This document shows, one piece after another, positions 1-17,864 of a stretch of DNA of 64,000 bases. The notes under the pieces were generated by a model that searched no databases, was not told the origin of the DNA, and worked only from the letters and a program-made list of their open reading frames with translations. The DNA is taken from the NCBI GenBank assembly GCA_016584305.1, contig JACEEZ010009490.1:245001-309000 (forward strand). Reading direction: 5' to 3'. How positions within the stretch are numbered: the first letter of the stretch is position 1; every line of letters starts with the position of its first letter. This DNA is from Chionoecetes opilio. Its lineage: Eukaryota; Arthropoda; Malacostraca; Decapoda; Majidae. A program made the position numbers and the translations under genes.

Positions 1-66
1 GACTTTACCCGAGGAGGAGGAGACAGGGACCGTGACTTTACCCGAGGAGGAGGAGACAGGGACCGG
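1..66 (+). repeat. 33-bp tandem duplication inside eIF3a coding sequence
   Basis: Bases 1-33 and 34-66 differ only at the last base. Both encode DFTRGGGDRDR, an in-frame 11-residue repeat. The array may extend upstream of the window. In-frame expansion of the Arg/Asp tail is typical of eIF3a. Confidence 0.85.
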
Positions 67-763
67 GAGTTTGGAGGGCGGCGCGACATGGGACGCGATG
101 ACCGTGGTGGTGGCTTCGGTGGCGGGCGGCGTATGGATGCGGATGACCGCCGTGGCCCGACACGTGCGGATGAGGGAGGCTCCTGGCGATCTGCAGCCCC
201 TCCGCCAATCAGGGAGAGGTATGTGTCTAGCTACTTTCTTAGCACTAATATCTCATAGGCTAGACTTCTAATTCCCAAGTCTTTTGTCCTCTGGCAACAC
301 TAATGTACCTAACTTGTGTGTTGTTGATTCTACCGACCTTTGATTTTATTTACTAAAGATAGTTCAAGTTCAGGCCTACCGTATTGATAATAGTGATGGG
401 ACAATTAATCTGAATTGGTATCGAGACTCGGAAGAATTTAGCATTTTTTCAGTAATCGGAAACAGCTGCTTTTTCATTTTGAAATAGAAAGAGCTGCTTT
501 TCTGCCTTATCTCACACATGCTCAATCATTACCTTTCCAGGCCTCGTACAGAAGAGCGTGAGAGGCGTCCTCCTCCATCAGAAGACCGTGGTGGTGATGA
601 TAAGCCACCACCGCCACGCCCCAATGCATGGCGCACCCGGGAGGAGCCAGCTCCTGCTCCTCCAGCACCCAGAAAAGAGGAACCTGCAGAGGAGAAGCCC
701 CGACCCCCCCCGCAGCCCAAGGAGACGCCTGACGAAGACGGGTGGACCACTGTCAGGCGCTGA
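1..763 (+). CDS. eIF3a: eIF3a (translation initiation factor 3 subunit A), C-terminal end, partial, two exons
   Basis: Seen: frame 1 is open from the first base to a splice donor (AG|GTATGT) after 218. It continues in an exon from 541 (acceptor TTTCCAG) to the TGA at 761-763; the junction codon is Arg. The first exon is made of Arg/Asp/Gly blocks such as RGGGDRDRDF and RRDMGRDDRGGG. The last exon is Glu/Pro-rich and ends DEDGWTTVRR. Known: the eIF3a C-terminus is a long Asp/Arg-rich repeat region and animal eIF3a ends in nearly this decapeptide, so the call rests mainly on that signature. eIF3a is the scaffold of the eIF3 complex, which binds the 40S ribosomal subunit in the cytoplasm. The PCI domain and most of the protein lie upstream of the window. 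Arg/Asp repeats alone would also fit other RNA-binding proteins, but the terminal motif does not. Confidence 0.88.
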
Positions 764-1215
764 ACTCCCGCCATGTAACGTTTTATTCAGCAGCAATGGT
801 GAGGGTTCCTCCTGCATAAGGGTGGGCGCTGAGCTATTTTATATATTACTATTGGATGGAAAAAACTTGTTATATTCTGATAGATTAAAACAAAAAGCAT
901 GAGACTGAAATAATGCGGTGCTACCAATGCCTCGAAAAAATGGATGAGTAGCTGACATGATGATAGTGATAAGTATTTTTACTGAACTTTGAGTGAACCT
1001 GCATGAAAACTCGCCTTCAATATATTTTGGACATATACATTGTATGTTTATGATGTTATATTTTTCTTTTTTCAATATTTTCTCTTCACACTGTTCTTAT
1101 TTCTTATATGATGACTACTGCAATCGTTATCCATGCTTCTCTTTAAGGTTTCTGAGGAGACTGGATGCCCTGCGCTTCTTATTTCTTTCAATAAAGTGTG
1201 AATCCAATCAACACT
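764..1215 (+). other. eIF3a 3' UTR with polyadenylation signal
   Basis: AT-rich non-coding sequence follows the stop codon. A canonical AATAAA lies at 1190-1195 with a short AT-rich run after it, so cleavage near 1210-1220 is inferred. No competing gene is visible here. Confidence 0.55.
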
Positions 1216-1780
1216 AATTGTTATGAAATATCTTTTATAATATTAATTTTGTATTCAGTAGTTGCCAATTCCAGTTTATGTGATGGAAGCTGAAAGTAAG
1301 AATTAAATGCAAGTTTTCCTCAAATCTGTTTTAAGTCTATGCTAAGCATATGTATATTAAACTAATGCATAAACTCGCATAAGCTTTTGTAATGACATTT
1401 TTGGGACAGTTAGGGTTAAAGGTTAATTTCCATCCAAGTGTATATCATTAAATTGAATTTACTCCAGAGAGGGTTTTTAAGCAATATGCTGTATTCCAAT
1501 AGTGTGAAAGCTCTTGGTTTAATGGTTGCCATTTGTTTCTGCGAAAGTGAATAATTTTGCTTTGTACAGCTTGAAAATGTAGTGGTCATTATATTGGTAA
1601 TAAATGGTAGTGGTCTCATTCGTGTCTTATTTCTTAATTTATTTAAAAATAAAATATTTTTTAATTTATTTATTTACTTCATTTTACATATTTGTCTTTT
1701 CATACGTGAGGCATTTTTTATTAACCTGTGGGAAACCACCAATACAACAGTCTGCTCACCAAAAATATTAAACTTTCATA

Positions 1781-1987
1781 TTAACCCCTTCACGCACAGA
1801 TCTTTCTTTGGCTATAAAAAATCGTCTGTTAGCCATAAAATTACGAAATGAGACTTAATATACCAAATTAGTTAGTGGACAAGGATACTAAACAGGTCAT
1901 ATCTATAAAACATTGCTTATATTCATCTAATCGTCTAATGGTACACAAATTACAATGGAAATTACGTTCTGGGCCTCAAGGGGTTAA
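1781..1987 (+). mobile_element. piggyBac-like MITE, copy 1
   Basis: 207 bp bounded by TTAA. The left end reads TTAACCCCTTCACGC and the right end CAAGGGGTTAA. Three more copies with the same ends and interior occur at 9770-9982, 35864-36079 (reverse) and 36624-36833. TTAA target duplications with CCC...GGG ends are characteristic of piggyBac. There is no coding capacity. It lies in the intergenic region after eIF3a. Confidence 0.8.
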
Positions 1988-3139
1988 AAGTATAATGATA
2001 TTATGAATCTGATACAATTTTAACAAGACATGTATTTTAGTGAATTGTAAACTACAAAAATTCATGATTCTACAAAATTAATCAAATATAGCATACAATA
2101 TGTAAAAAAAAAAATTATACAAAGGAGCGAGCTTCAAAATACAATTGGGAGTACAACAATGATGTGCATTGTTACTTTCTATTTAGATGGTCTCAGTTTT
2201 CAAGTTCTTGGTTTGGTCTCTTGTGGACAAAGAAAATATAGATAGTAATATGACAAGGATGAATGTTAAGGCAGTGTCTTAACTCTTAACCAATGGCAAC
2301 TACACCCGTCACTCCCTCACCACCTTATTGTTGAAACAAGACGGTGGTGGCAGTGGCAGAGGTCTTCCCTGAGCACTCCAGACACAGGAGCCATACATCT
2401 AAATGAAGAATGGAAGCCTCCACGCAAGGCCTCAGTCGTGTCACGGATGTTAAGTGGCGGATGAAAACGAGACAGCTTTTCTAGCCTCGGTACTGCAAGA
2501 CAATCACATCCCTGTACCCCTTGTTTGAGAATATGGTGTAAGAGTAGATGGCTGGTTCTTTCCATTCCCTCTATCCTAGGTATACAAATCATCACATAGA
2601 TATAGCAACAACCAAAAAGAATTAGATGCCACACAATGAATTAGCGGATGATAGAGAGATTATGGCCCCCCGATGCATGAAACCAGCGTTGGAGTACTAC
2701 TACTTGAAAGATTGTAGGATATAAACGCTGCCTGAGCGATAGAGTGCAGCCTACGCGAGCGAGCATGGGCAGAAATGGAGACGCATCTGGTGTGGTTTTC
2801 TTCTTGAGAAAGTTTTAAGTATCGGGTGTAAAAATACATTGAATAAGATTAGAAAAATGTGATCAACTTGACCCCAGAAACATAGGCAGAATATGTCGCT
2901 AGATGAGCAGATAGACGATAAGTATGACTGTAGGGATTCTTATGAGACAGTGGGGGCAGCAAAAAGAGATGAGTGGTGGAAGTAGTGGAGGGATGAGGTT
3001 AAAAAGTGTGTTGGAGAAACCTTATAGAATTTTTTTTTTAAATATATATATATTTAAAGTATTGAGAATCGATGATATGAGGGGAAACCTGTTGAGCTAT
3101 AGGCCTGTAATGGTAATAAAGATGACTATATTGATGCAG
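1988..3139. other. intergenic, no gene recognised
   Basis: AT-rich sequence. A minus-strand open frame at 2317-2634 has no motif I recognise. Around 3085-3115 a short plus-strand stretch reads GNLLSYRPV, resembling the NYRPVSL region of LINE reverse transcriptases, but it is too short to call. Confidence 0.5.
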
Positions 3140-3296
3140 GACATACACATATAATCAATCAATCATTGGGGGCATACGCCGGGGGGCGCGTCGCCTCGCC
3201 CACCCTACGACGCCACTCCCGGGGGTCACCACGCGCAAGTTCCCATGCAGGCTCCTTTCCCATACCAAGCAGCTCTCGACAAGACATACACATATA
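3140..3296 (-). mobile_element. 5'-truncated LINE 3' end with perfect 14-bp target-site duplication
   Basis: A 129-bp insert (3154-3282) starts with ATCAATCAATCATTGGGGGC. It is flanked on both sides by GACATACACATATA (3140-3153 and 3283-3296). The insert matches the end of the longer LINE fragment at 48588-48718 almost base for base. Its TGATT-type simple tail is at the left, so the element reads on the minus strand. Truncation with a long duplication is typical of target-primed reverse transcription. Confidence 0.85.
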
Positions 3297-3715
3297 GATA
3301 GCCTACATACTTACAATTTCAGCTTGTAAACGAGTCATGATATTTCAAATATTGTTACGCCTGAGATATCATCACGTACTTATTGGTCATTAAATGGTAA
3401 GGGGTAATTTTAGAAATGTAGGGAGCATGGGTTCGGAGTATGATATGATCCATTTCATTTTTTCTTTCTCTTATCGCCCCCCTGTATTAACACGTACAGA
3501 ATCTTGGATAAATGGCGACGGACAAGTAGAAGAGTTCTACTTGTCCATGTCCACTTAATTGGGCCCCACGTGGGTTCCTTTCCCTTCCTGTATCCCCGAG
3601 ACGACCTCAACAGATTCAAGAGGTTATAACTTATATGTTTTCACTCAAGGCTTGTTAATAAGCTTGTGTGTCCCTTCACCTGTGTGGTGGGACTGCTTAT
3701 GGTACGACGACAAGC

Positions 3716-3717
<2 letters not shown>

Positions 3718-3790
<73 letters not shown>

Positions 3791-4125
3791 CCTATAGCGC
3801 CTGTAAGATTTCTTCACACCATGAGGGCTTTTGATCTTTAGTTCTCTGGGTTCCTCTGAGGGCTATAATGATGGCTGGCCCTCGCCTATGGTGGCGCAGA
3901 CATGATTTCTAGCAAGGATAATACAAGAATATTATCCTTAATTTTTATAGTGGCGCCTGTTGAGGGTCATGCCGCCCCCCGGTGTCCTCCGATGCACTTG
4001 CCGTCGAAGATAGGGTTCATGGGCGACATGTGGGTTGACTTCGGCCACTCGACGGTGGATGAAAGATTTGCACTCGGCGAGACTCGAACTCGGGACATAA
4101 TACATTTCTTCCGTTGTAAGATTCA
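3718..4125 (-). mobile_element. tRNA-derived SINE (family 1) with 73-nt T run (A tail)
   Basis: A run of 73 T at 3718-3790 is the A tail of a minus-strand element. Its body starts CCTATAGCGCCTG and includes TGGTGGCGCAGA and CGACATGTGGGTTG. Near 4080-4098 GAGACTCGAACTCGGGA resembles the complement of a tRNA B box. The same body order occurs in the SINE in a pinin intron (39912-40346). The long pure tail suggests a recent insertion. The extent towards 4125 is approximate. Confidence 0.65.
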
Positions 4126-4140
4126 ATTCTTTCGAACTCA

Positions 4141-5569
<1,429 letters not shown>

Positions 5570-6052
5570 CTACCGTAGATAACAGTAAAGTCGCCACCTG
5601 CAGTCATGTCGCCAGGCGCCATATATTACGAATTATAGCATTACTACTGATTTTTATGTGCCACTGAAGATAATACACATTAGTTTATATCATGACTGTA
5701 TAATCTACTCTGTTTCAGCGTTGTTTTATGCTTTGTATCTACAAGTAATATACGTTTTCAAAATTCACTACGCGTTTTTTTTTCGGGCGACGACGACAGC
5801 GGTACGACACTCAGTAAATAAACACTAGATGGCGACTCTACTGTTGGTAGCCACTTTGTAGATATTTTTGTAATTTGTTCATTTATAGCCACAATATGAC
5901 ACAGATGAAGACACAAAATGACACAGACTCTCCAGATAGCCCCTTCTAACTTTCCTGAAATCATGGATGTAGAAATGTAAGTATTAACGCCACCACACGT
6001 CTGTAAACAGAAAAAAAAGTTGTCCTGGCGACTTTACTGTTATCTACGGTAG
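5570..6052. mobile_element. TA-flanked MITE with about 25-bp terminal inverted repeats
   Basis: The left end reads TACCGTAGATAACAGTAAAG and continues TCGCCA. The right end is its reverse complement, TGGCGACTTTACTGTTATC followed by TACGGTA. TA at each border fits a Tc1/mariner-type target duplication. The 480-bp interior encodes no recognisable transposase. Confidence 0.6.
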
Positions 6053-7200
6053 CATTATATTCAGGTAACTCACACGTTTTGCATTGATGTCTGTTTCTTT
6101 ACCCATAGCTATACTTAACCAACATATTAATTGCAGCTTTATTTCTTGATCCTACTTCCCTAAGAATACGTTAATATACCCAAGAAGGTTAAAAAAAGGT
6201 GCGACAGAGTTATAAAGAATTGAGGGCAAATTAAGATAGCACGGACATAATTCAACTGCATCCTACACATGAAGCAAATCAGGCACAAGGTTTAGCAGGG
6301 GTCGGCGTGGATTATGTCATGTGCTTCATTGGTTAACCTCGGCAGGCGGCAGCTAGGCGTGAGTGTGGGTCAGTAATGGTGGGTTGGTGGGTTGGGGGAG
6401 GGGCGCAGGCAATCCTTTCTCTCTTTCACTCACACTACCTGTAGCTCGGAATGAGTTAGGTTTTCTCTACGAACTTTTATCGGCTAGTAGTTTACATATG
6501 ATAGGAATTAAGAGGAATACAGAACTTTAATGTTAGTAAAATGCAGAGATAAATGCATCGTTATGCATTTATAGCGGTGTAGATGAATAGAGTCGAGTCA
6601 GGAAGAGTACCGTAATGCGATGAATGGTGAACGATAAAGTGGTATGCTAATGGTACGTGTGGGAGTATCACAAAGGCTTACCTAATAATGTATTCGTACT
6701 CAAGGCCAGAAAACATGTATAACTGACAGACTGATAGCAATAATGATAATCCGATTAACAATATACAGTCAGCTGAGACAGATGATGATTTATAGGATCA
6801 AACGTTTGCTCCAGGCTAAATAGGACATCAATAAAGAAAATTAAGTCAAGGGCACGACCGTACCACAAGACCCGAACAAGTGCATAGTACCTGCGTTCCA
6901 ATAATGTTTACTATTCCTGTTGTTCATGATATATTCACGGAAATTGACATATAAAGGGTCAAAATAATAAGCTAGAATAGTGAAAAAAGTTAACTTGAGG
7001 GAACTGTACTCCAAATAAGCCAGATAGAGGTAGTCTTGGCTGGCTGGTGGGTGTACGGCTTCTGTTTATTTTAGGTCTGATTGAGGCAAATAGTTACGTA
7101 AAGCGTCAATATACTAATTTATAGAATATTTGAATTATAAGCTGAGGTATATATGCTTCAAATAAGTCAGATATAGGGGGTCATGGGTGCTTTGTGAAGA
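6053..7200. other. intergenic, nothing recognised
   Basis: AT-rich sequence without convincing coding or repeat structure. Confidence 0.45.
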
Positions 7201-7239
7201 AGAGGCTTATGTTTATCCCAGTGACGCGCCGCCCCGTGA

Positions 7240-7317
7240 CTGCGCATTGCCACACGCCATATTGACTTCGCTGTGGTGGGACCTCCTACTGTTTTCCTCG
7301 TAATTTCCTTCTCCCAG
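7240..7317 (+). other. candidate non-coding first exon of rab7
   Basis: A locally GC-richer stretch ends in TTCTCCCAG|GTGAGT, a near-ideal splice donor at 7318. The next plausible acceptor before a known exon is CACTACAG at 11288-11295, two bases upstream of the rab7 ATG. A 5' UTR exon joined over a 4-kb intron would explain both sites. The transcription start is not visible; the acceptor has a weak pyrimidine tract, so this is inference. Confidence 0.35.
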
Positions 7318-8224
7318 GTGAGTTAAAACTATATTACCATGACAGAATAGTTGAAAAAGTGTGCAATGACGTGTAGGGTGCGTTTGGTGTGCTGTGATGG
7401 TTCTCCAATAGGGGAAGGGATGAGTTTGAGCACTTTGTTTTCATGGGCCCATCAGCTGTTCTCGGGTAGGAGTGGAGGAGGAAAACTGTGGCGCACTTCA
7501 TCCTTTGCCCTAAACCCTACACCAAAACGAGGTATTCCCAGCGACCTTAAGTCACTCATTGAATAGGAAATGCAGTTAATTGTTGTGGTGCGAAATGTAG
7601 CTCTGCGTCTTTAGAAAAAAGTGAATTGTAGCTGTCCATAATTTTTTTTTTTTTCTTCATCTTTGTGGCTGATCTCTGGCCCTGCACAGTACTCGAGCGA
7701 TGAGTGACGGATTGGAGAGGTGTACTATACCGTCACACTTACTTGGATGGTACTGTAAACCTGAGGGTTATAGGGTTTTCTTTCGTTTAGGTGGGTCTCC
7801 TCATCCCTTACGTCACGAATGATTAAAGAAAGGTCTCACTGTTCTGCCACACCATTCTCATGAAATTGCAACAAAGGGAATGAGGACATATTTAAAGCGT
7901 AGTTACATTGTGCAACATTAAGAGCATGGTAAGGTATTAGGGGGGTTGGAATGGTGTTGTAGATAGCTGAATAACATGTCTTACTAGAAAGGGCGGTAAA
8001 TATGCAGTTTCAACCCTCCCTTTCAACCCTATCATACTCTTCTGACATAACTGGGGAGGGCTGAGCCACCCCAGATCCCCCTGCTAGTTAACTAACCTAA
8101 CCTCACTGTGGGGTTACGCCCCCCTCCCTAGACCCCTTTTGTGTTATTTTTTATTTCCGACAGCTGTTGTAGGGGTTAGAAATGCTCCTTATGATGAAAA
8201 CGAATCGTTCAAGATACTTAAAAC

Positions 8225-8874
8225 GGTTACCGGTCATTTCGCCCACACGTCAATTCGCCCTCGAGACATTTCGCCTACATGTAAGAGTCAATTCGCCCAC
8301 ACAATCCATGTCACGGAGTCATGCAACTATATCTTCCTCTGGCAGAAATGGAATGAACCACCAGTAACCTTCGGCGAAATGACGGTAAATTTCTAATGTG
8401 CCAATACTTTACCACTTCCCCCAAACAAGTTTGGGGACCTGTGGGAATGCGGGGTTTCCGGATGGGGAACAAATTATGCGTCGGAAACAAGTAATTAAAG
8501 AGTTGTGTAGGGGGGGTAAAATTCCCTAGATCTAGGGTAATTTCCTGATATCTAGAGAAAATTGCCTAACCAAAATAAAACTAACCTAACCAAAATTAAC
8601 CTACCCTAGCAGGGGGCTTGACCCACCGATAACCTAACCTAACCAAATCTAACCTAAGCTAACCTAACCTAACCAAATCTAACCTACCTATCCTAACCTA
8701 ACCAAATCTAACCTAAACTACCCAAATCTAACCTATACTAACCTAACCTAACCTACTAGCTGGGTAGTTGGGGGGGTTCTTGACACACAAAACAAATATA
8801 ACCTAACCTTCTAGCTCCTAGACTTCATAGTGTGGGCGAAATGACTCCATGGTGTGGCGAAATGACCTTATACC
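8225..8874. mobile_element. foldback element with TTTCGCC-module arms and 8-bp target duplication
   Basis: The left end is GGTTACCGGTCATTTCGCC and the right end is the inverse of GGTATAAGGTCATTTCGCC. Both arms carry further TTCGCC modules (8252-8298, 8826-8866). CTTAAAAC flanks both sides (8217-8224 and 8875-8882). An extra inverted module (GGCGAAATGACGG, 8372-8384) makes 8227-8388 a smaller inner inverted repeat. The interior holds telomere-like repeats. It has no coding potential. The end and module design matches the element at 34200-34788. Confidence 0.7.
8560..8816. repeat. degenerate telomere-like CCTAA (TTAGG) repeats
   Basis: More than a dozen AACCTAACC-type pentamer runs mixed with AAATCTAACC variants. 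TTAGG is the usual arthropod telomere unit, here in CCTAA orientation. The array is interstitial, degenerate and lies inside the foldback element. Confidence 0.75.
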
Positions 8875-9769
8875 CTTAAAACCATTGTGTATTGGTTTAA
8901 TCTGCACATATACCCGTTTAGAAATATCCTTGACTGTTCAGTTATAGAGGGGATAATGGGGGGTTCCACCTGCTAGGAGGTTAATACGACAGGATAGGTT
9001 GGGTTTGTCTTACCCACCCGAAACCCGGTTCCCGACCAGGTCCCCATTCAGGTCAGGAATGGGATTGATTTATGGTGACCTTTACCATCTAGACTCCTTT
9101 CAGAAGCCATTGAACGCAAAGGTTATTTCAAACAAATGACAGAAGGCTGTAGCATGGCATTATTTGGTAGGTATCTATGTTAGATGGCTGTGGTGTGTGT
9201 GTGTGTGCTTTACGAAAATAGGGTTTATCGAAATGTAAAGCTTAAGGACATGATTAGGTTGAAGGCAGTTGTGGAGTAGAGCTTAGCATAAAAGGTGTGA
9301 GGTGCTCAGATAACTCCTGTGCATTCACTATCGATGCTACAACATGATGTAAAGTAGTCTTAGAAGATGGCAATATTTTTGGATGAAGAAGGGAGAAACT
9401 GGCGAAAGTGTGTGTGTATGTGTGTTTGCACATGATATTTGGAGAGAGAGAGAGATAATGTAAATTTTAATATACATTTGCATTTGATCTGCAAAATTTT
9501 GTTTCTGTCTGCTGAGGATGTTCAAATGAGATGCACTTTAGTTTTCATATCTCAGACTATGAGGTTAGGTTTATCTGCAGCTTGGTACATAACATTTGAT
9601 AAGAGCATGTTTGGATAGGCGTGTCTGCTCATTTACCTGATTTAGAGTACATGAGACGTACCCTTGTACATGTATACCCTTAGGGGGAGACTTAGAATAG
9701 TTGATGACACCTCTTCTGTCATCCTCCTATCTGTTGCTGCAAAGTAGATATTTTTTATGACCTTTCATC

Positions 9770-9982
9770 TTAACCCCTTCACGCCCAGATCTTTCCTTTG
9801 CTATAAACAATTGTATGTTGTCGAACCATAAAATCACGAAAAGGAACTGAATATACCAAATTAGTTAGTCGACAAGGCTACTAAACAGGTCATATCTATA
9901 AAATTTTGCTTATATTGACTAAAAATCTTCTAATGGTACCCAAATTATGATGGAAATTACGCTCTGGGTCTCAAGGGGTTAA
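9770..9982 (+). mobile_element. piggyBac-like MITE, copy 2
   Basis: 213 bp from TTAACCCCTTCACGCCCAGA to GGTCTCAAGGGGTTAA, with TTAA at each border. The interior aligns along its length with the copies at 1781, 35864 (reverse) and 36624. It would lie in rab7 intron 1 if the 5' exon call is right. Confidence 0.85.
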
Positions 9983-10309
9983 TGGTGATTTTTTTTTACA
10001 CAAGCTACAAACCTTTTGGTATGATATTTCCACTAACCATTACATTTCATTACATAGATAAGGTGCTGTAAGTCTGAGTTATGCACAATGTGTATGTAAA
10101 TATTGATATGGTAATGCACAGGCAAGCAATTTTAGATTGTTTTGTTTGCTTAATATAGATCTAGAAAGGATGAAAAGATGAGCAGCATAGACAATGTTTA
10201 ATATCTTACTTAATGCTCTGTGATAATTGTAATTTTGCAGGCAGTAGCATATCAGGTTTTGGGTGTTTTTATAACTTGACGAAGGTGATGGCAGAGCATT
10301 TTTTAAGCA

Positions 10310-10770
10310 AATCTTACTGGGCGACATTCCTTGGATATCCAGAAGGGTGGTAGTAGCATAGCATAGTGGTATATAGCATAACATAGCATAGGTAGTATTC
10401 ATACCTGTTAAACTACAGCTTTTTGGTATGTTGTGTGACCCCTCCCCTCCCTTTCCATGCTGTGCTTATGAATCTTCCAGTGACACCAACACATTTTCAT
10501 TACGCAAACAATTGACGGGGTATATATGACGGCACAAGATTATAGACATTAAAAGAAGAAATATATATAAATAATGATCATATGCAGTAATAAGAAGCCC
10601 TTTTGGATCTTACACATACAGACATGATGAGCCATTGCATTCAGAAAGGATTTTATGAATAAATATCTTGTCGCCCAGTAGCTTCAAAATGTCCTTACTG
10701 GGCGACAGTTTTTCATCACTGGGAGACATTTTGGTCGCCCAGTTAGCCTGTTAAAAAATGCACTGGGTGA
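10310..10770. repeat. cluster of ACTGGGCGACA-type motifs
   Basis: ACTGGGCGACA or close variants occur near 10316 and 10696, with inverse or variant forms near 10669, 10716 and 10731. One inverted pair is GTCGCCCAGTA (10669) with TACTGGGCGAC (10695). It may be a decayed small palindromic repeat; no borders could be set. Confidence 0.3.
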
Positions 10771-11245
10771 TAGCAGTAAAATGAGATTAGTAGTGCAGAA
10801 GAGGAGGAAAGGAAGGAGAAGACATTAACTTTATTCTTTTCGCTGCATCCATTTAGTGCTGAATACATAGAAGGTAAAATCACCTGTGGAGCAGAGTTAG
10901 GGATTATGTCAGACAGAGAAAGGCTTAGGGGTGGGGACAGATGAAATGACTTGCACTTTCAGCTGTGTGTGGAGGTCTCTTGCCTTACCCGAGTTGTGTG
11001 CAAACATTGGGATTTTCTCTTTCCCTCTTTTTTTTCCCCTGGTTCTAGGTAAACAATAACCTCCAAGCTATTGTAGGGCACGAAACTCTCAGTGAAAGTT
11101 TGTGACAAGGTAGTGTACCAGGGTCACGGTTGATTACTATGCCATCTGATTCTTTCTGGATTTCACCATGTATAACGAGGTAGTTAAAATCGTTACCTCC
11201 TCTGAAATGTAATATCATCCTACTAAGTTACTGACCTATGCCTAA

Positions 11246-16253
<5,008 letters not shown>

Positions 16254-17640
16254 TGATCACTGTAATGGTAAGTCTTAACTCTTTCAAGAGCATGGAAAGG
16301 AACTATATATAGAGGAAGGACTATAGAACCTTAGGGTGAGGGATATGTTATGTAAGTAATGGGCACGTCTGCTGCCTAGTGACCTTCAAGGCTAAGCAAT
16401 AACCTGTTCCTCACCTCCTTCAACCTTGATGCTTATGAAGATTAATTCAATATGAAAATTTGTATATTGTATTGTAATGGATAAGTATATAAAGTAGCGT
16501 TTGGCAAGATGTGTCTGTGGGTAATTTTGCTTGCCTTATCTCCTCATGCTCTCTTCCCTGCTGAGAGACCCATATAGTTCCGAGTTAGAGGAGTTCCGCT
16601 GTATGTAGGATGTTTTTCAGCGAAAATCATATGCGAGAAATAAGCAGTTCTATTTATAAATTACTGTGATTTATTATTGCATTTAAGATGATTTCTGATA
16701 ATTGATCAGAGGCTTTAATTAAGGTACTCAATATGATTCAATAGAATTTTATCATCTTGCAGATTTTCTTAGCTGATAAGACAGAATCACTGGTATTCTG
16801 TCCTACTTGTGATATTGGAGACGTGCGCATGGGAGAGAAGAGTTGCAGTCCAAGGCCAGGCCCAAGAGCAACGTTTGAGTGGTCATAGTTGTATACATGT
16901 TTTTTTTCTATCTTTTTTACATATACCTATATTTGTAGTTTCCCACCTGAAAATTTGCAAAGAAAATTCCCCGTCATATCATGGGTGGCTTGACTAGATT
17001 TAGGGATGGACTTTACAAATTTATACATACAGGTTCTTAAGGCATAAATTTTTAAGGAAATCATTGTTATTGATCCCTCAAATGATGGGTAAGGTGGGTA
17101 GACCAAACTCGTGCAGAAACGTAGCCTGGCTGGCAACCTTAGTAGACCCAAAGTGTGTATATCTTTAGGGTTCTAACTCTTGGTTTAACATTGTGCAGAT
17201 CAAATTATCATTGATATTCATGCTTGTTAGCATGTTAATTTCAAGGAAAAGTGTTAATTTTTGTTGATAAACAGATGGTTTATAAATTTACTCATAATGC
17301 TCAGTGCTCTTTACTTAGGCTACCAAAATCTTTATGATTTTCTTAACAGGATGCAAATTTACCTGGCAGGTATTGTCTTTAGAAACTATAGAACTTTTCT
17401 TCAAAATAACATTGCCCTGTTTTGTAAGCTTTGCAAAATCATTAGAAAAACGTACAAGTGCCTGAAGAAGTTCGATCTAATATATGCAATTTAAATTAGC
17501 TTCTGGGTAAAATATAGAACAGGCACTTCTCTTGAAAATCTTTGTTAAATGTGAACTTTCGATTATGTTTGATGTACATCGGAAATATTCTTTCTTATTT
17601 GATTAATATTGAACATTAATGATAAAGGTAACTTCAAATT
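16254..17640 (+). other. rab7 3' UTR and downstream DNA
   Basis: No further gene is recognisable. Fifteen bases after the stop, ATG|GTAAGT at 16268 is a good donor and could start a 3' UTR intron, but I see no certain acceptor. The 3' end of the transcript cannot be fixed from sequence. Confidence 0.35.
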
Positions 17641-17643
17641 ACA

Positions 17644-17646
<3 letters not shown>

Positions 17647-17719
<73 letters not shown>
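17647..17719. repeat. (TA)n microsatellite
   Basis: About 70 bp of alternating TA with one slip, directly abutting the left arm of the perfect palindrome. Confidence 0.95.
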
Positions 17720-17720
<1 letters not shown>

Positions 17721-17723
<3 letters not shown>

Positions 17724-17864
17724 CCAGTCTAGCTGCTGCATTATGCATTTGAAGGTCTTGTTGAATTTTACTCAAGAACAGTAATATATATATATATATA
17801 TTACTGTTCTTGAGTAAAATTCAACAAGACCTTCAAATGCATAATGCAGCAGCTAGACTGGGCT
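17721..17864. repeat. perfect 144-bp palindrome
   Basis: Bases 17721-17792 (AGCCCAGTCTAGCTGCTGCA...) are the exact reverse complement of 17793-17864 (...TGCAGCAGCTAGACTGGGCT). There is no spacer; the centre is a 22-bp TA run. It could be genuine, recently formed, or a folded-read assembly artefact. Confidence 0.95.

Noticed and set aside
2317..2634. Minus-strand 105-codon frame as a LINE RNase H fragment
   Set aside because: A faint TSHLLLHHIL similarity only; no catalytic residues could be placed.
3078..3135. LINE reverse-transcriptase fragment (GNLLSYRPV)
   Set aside because: Only about nine residues fit and the surrounding frame shows nothing else.
8560..8816. A true telomere or chromosome end
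   Set aside because: The repeats are degenerate, short and internal, with genes on both sides.
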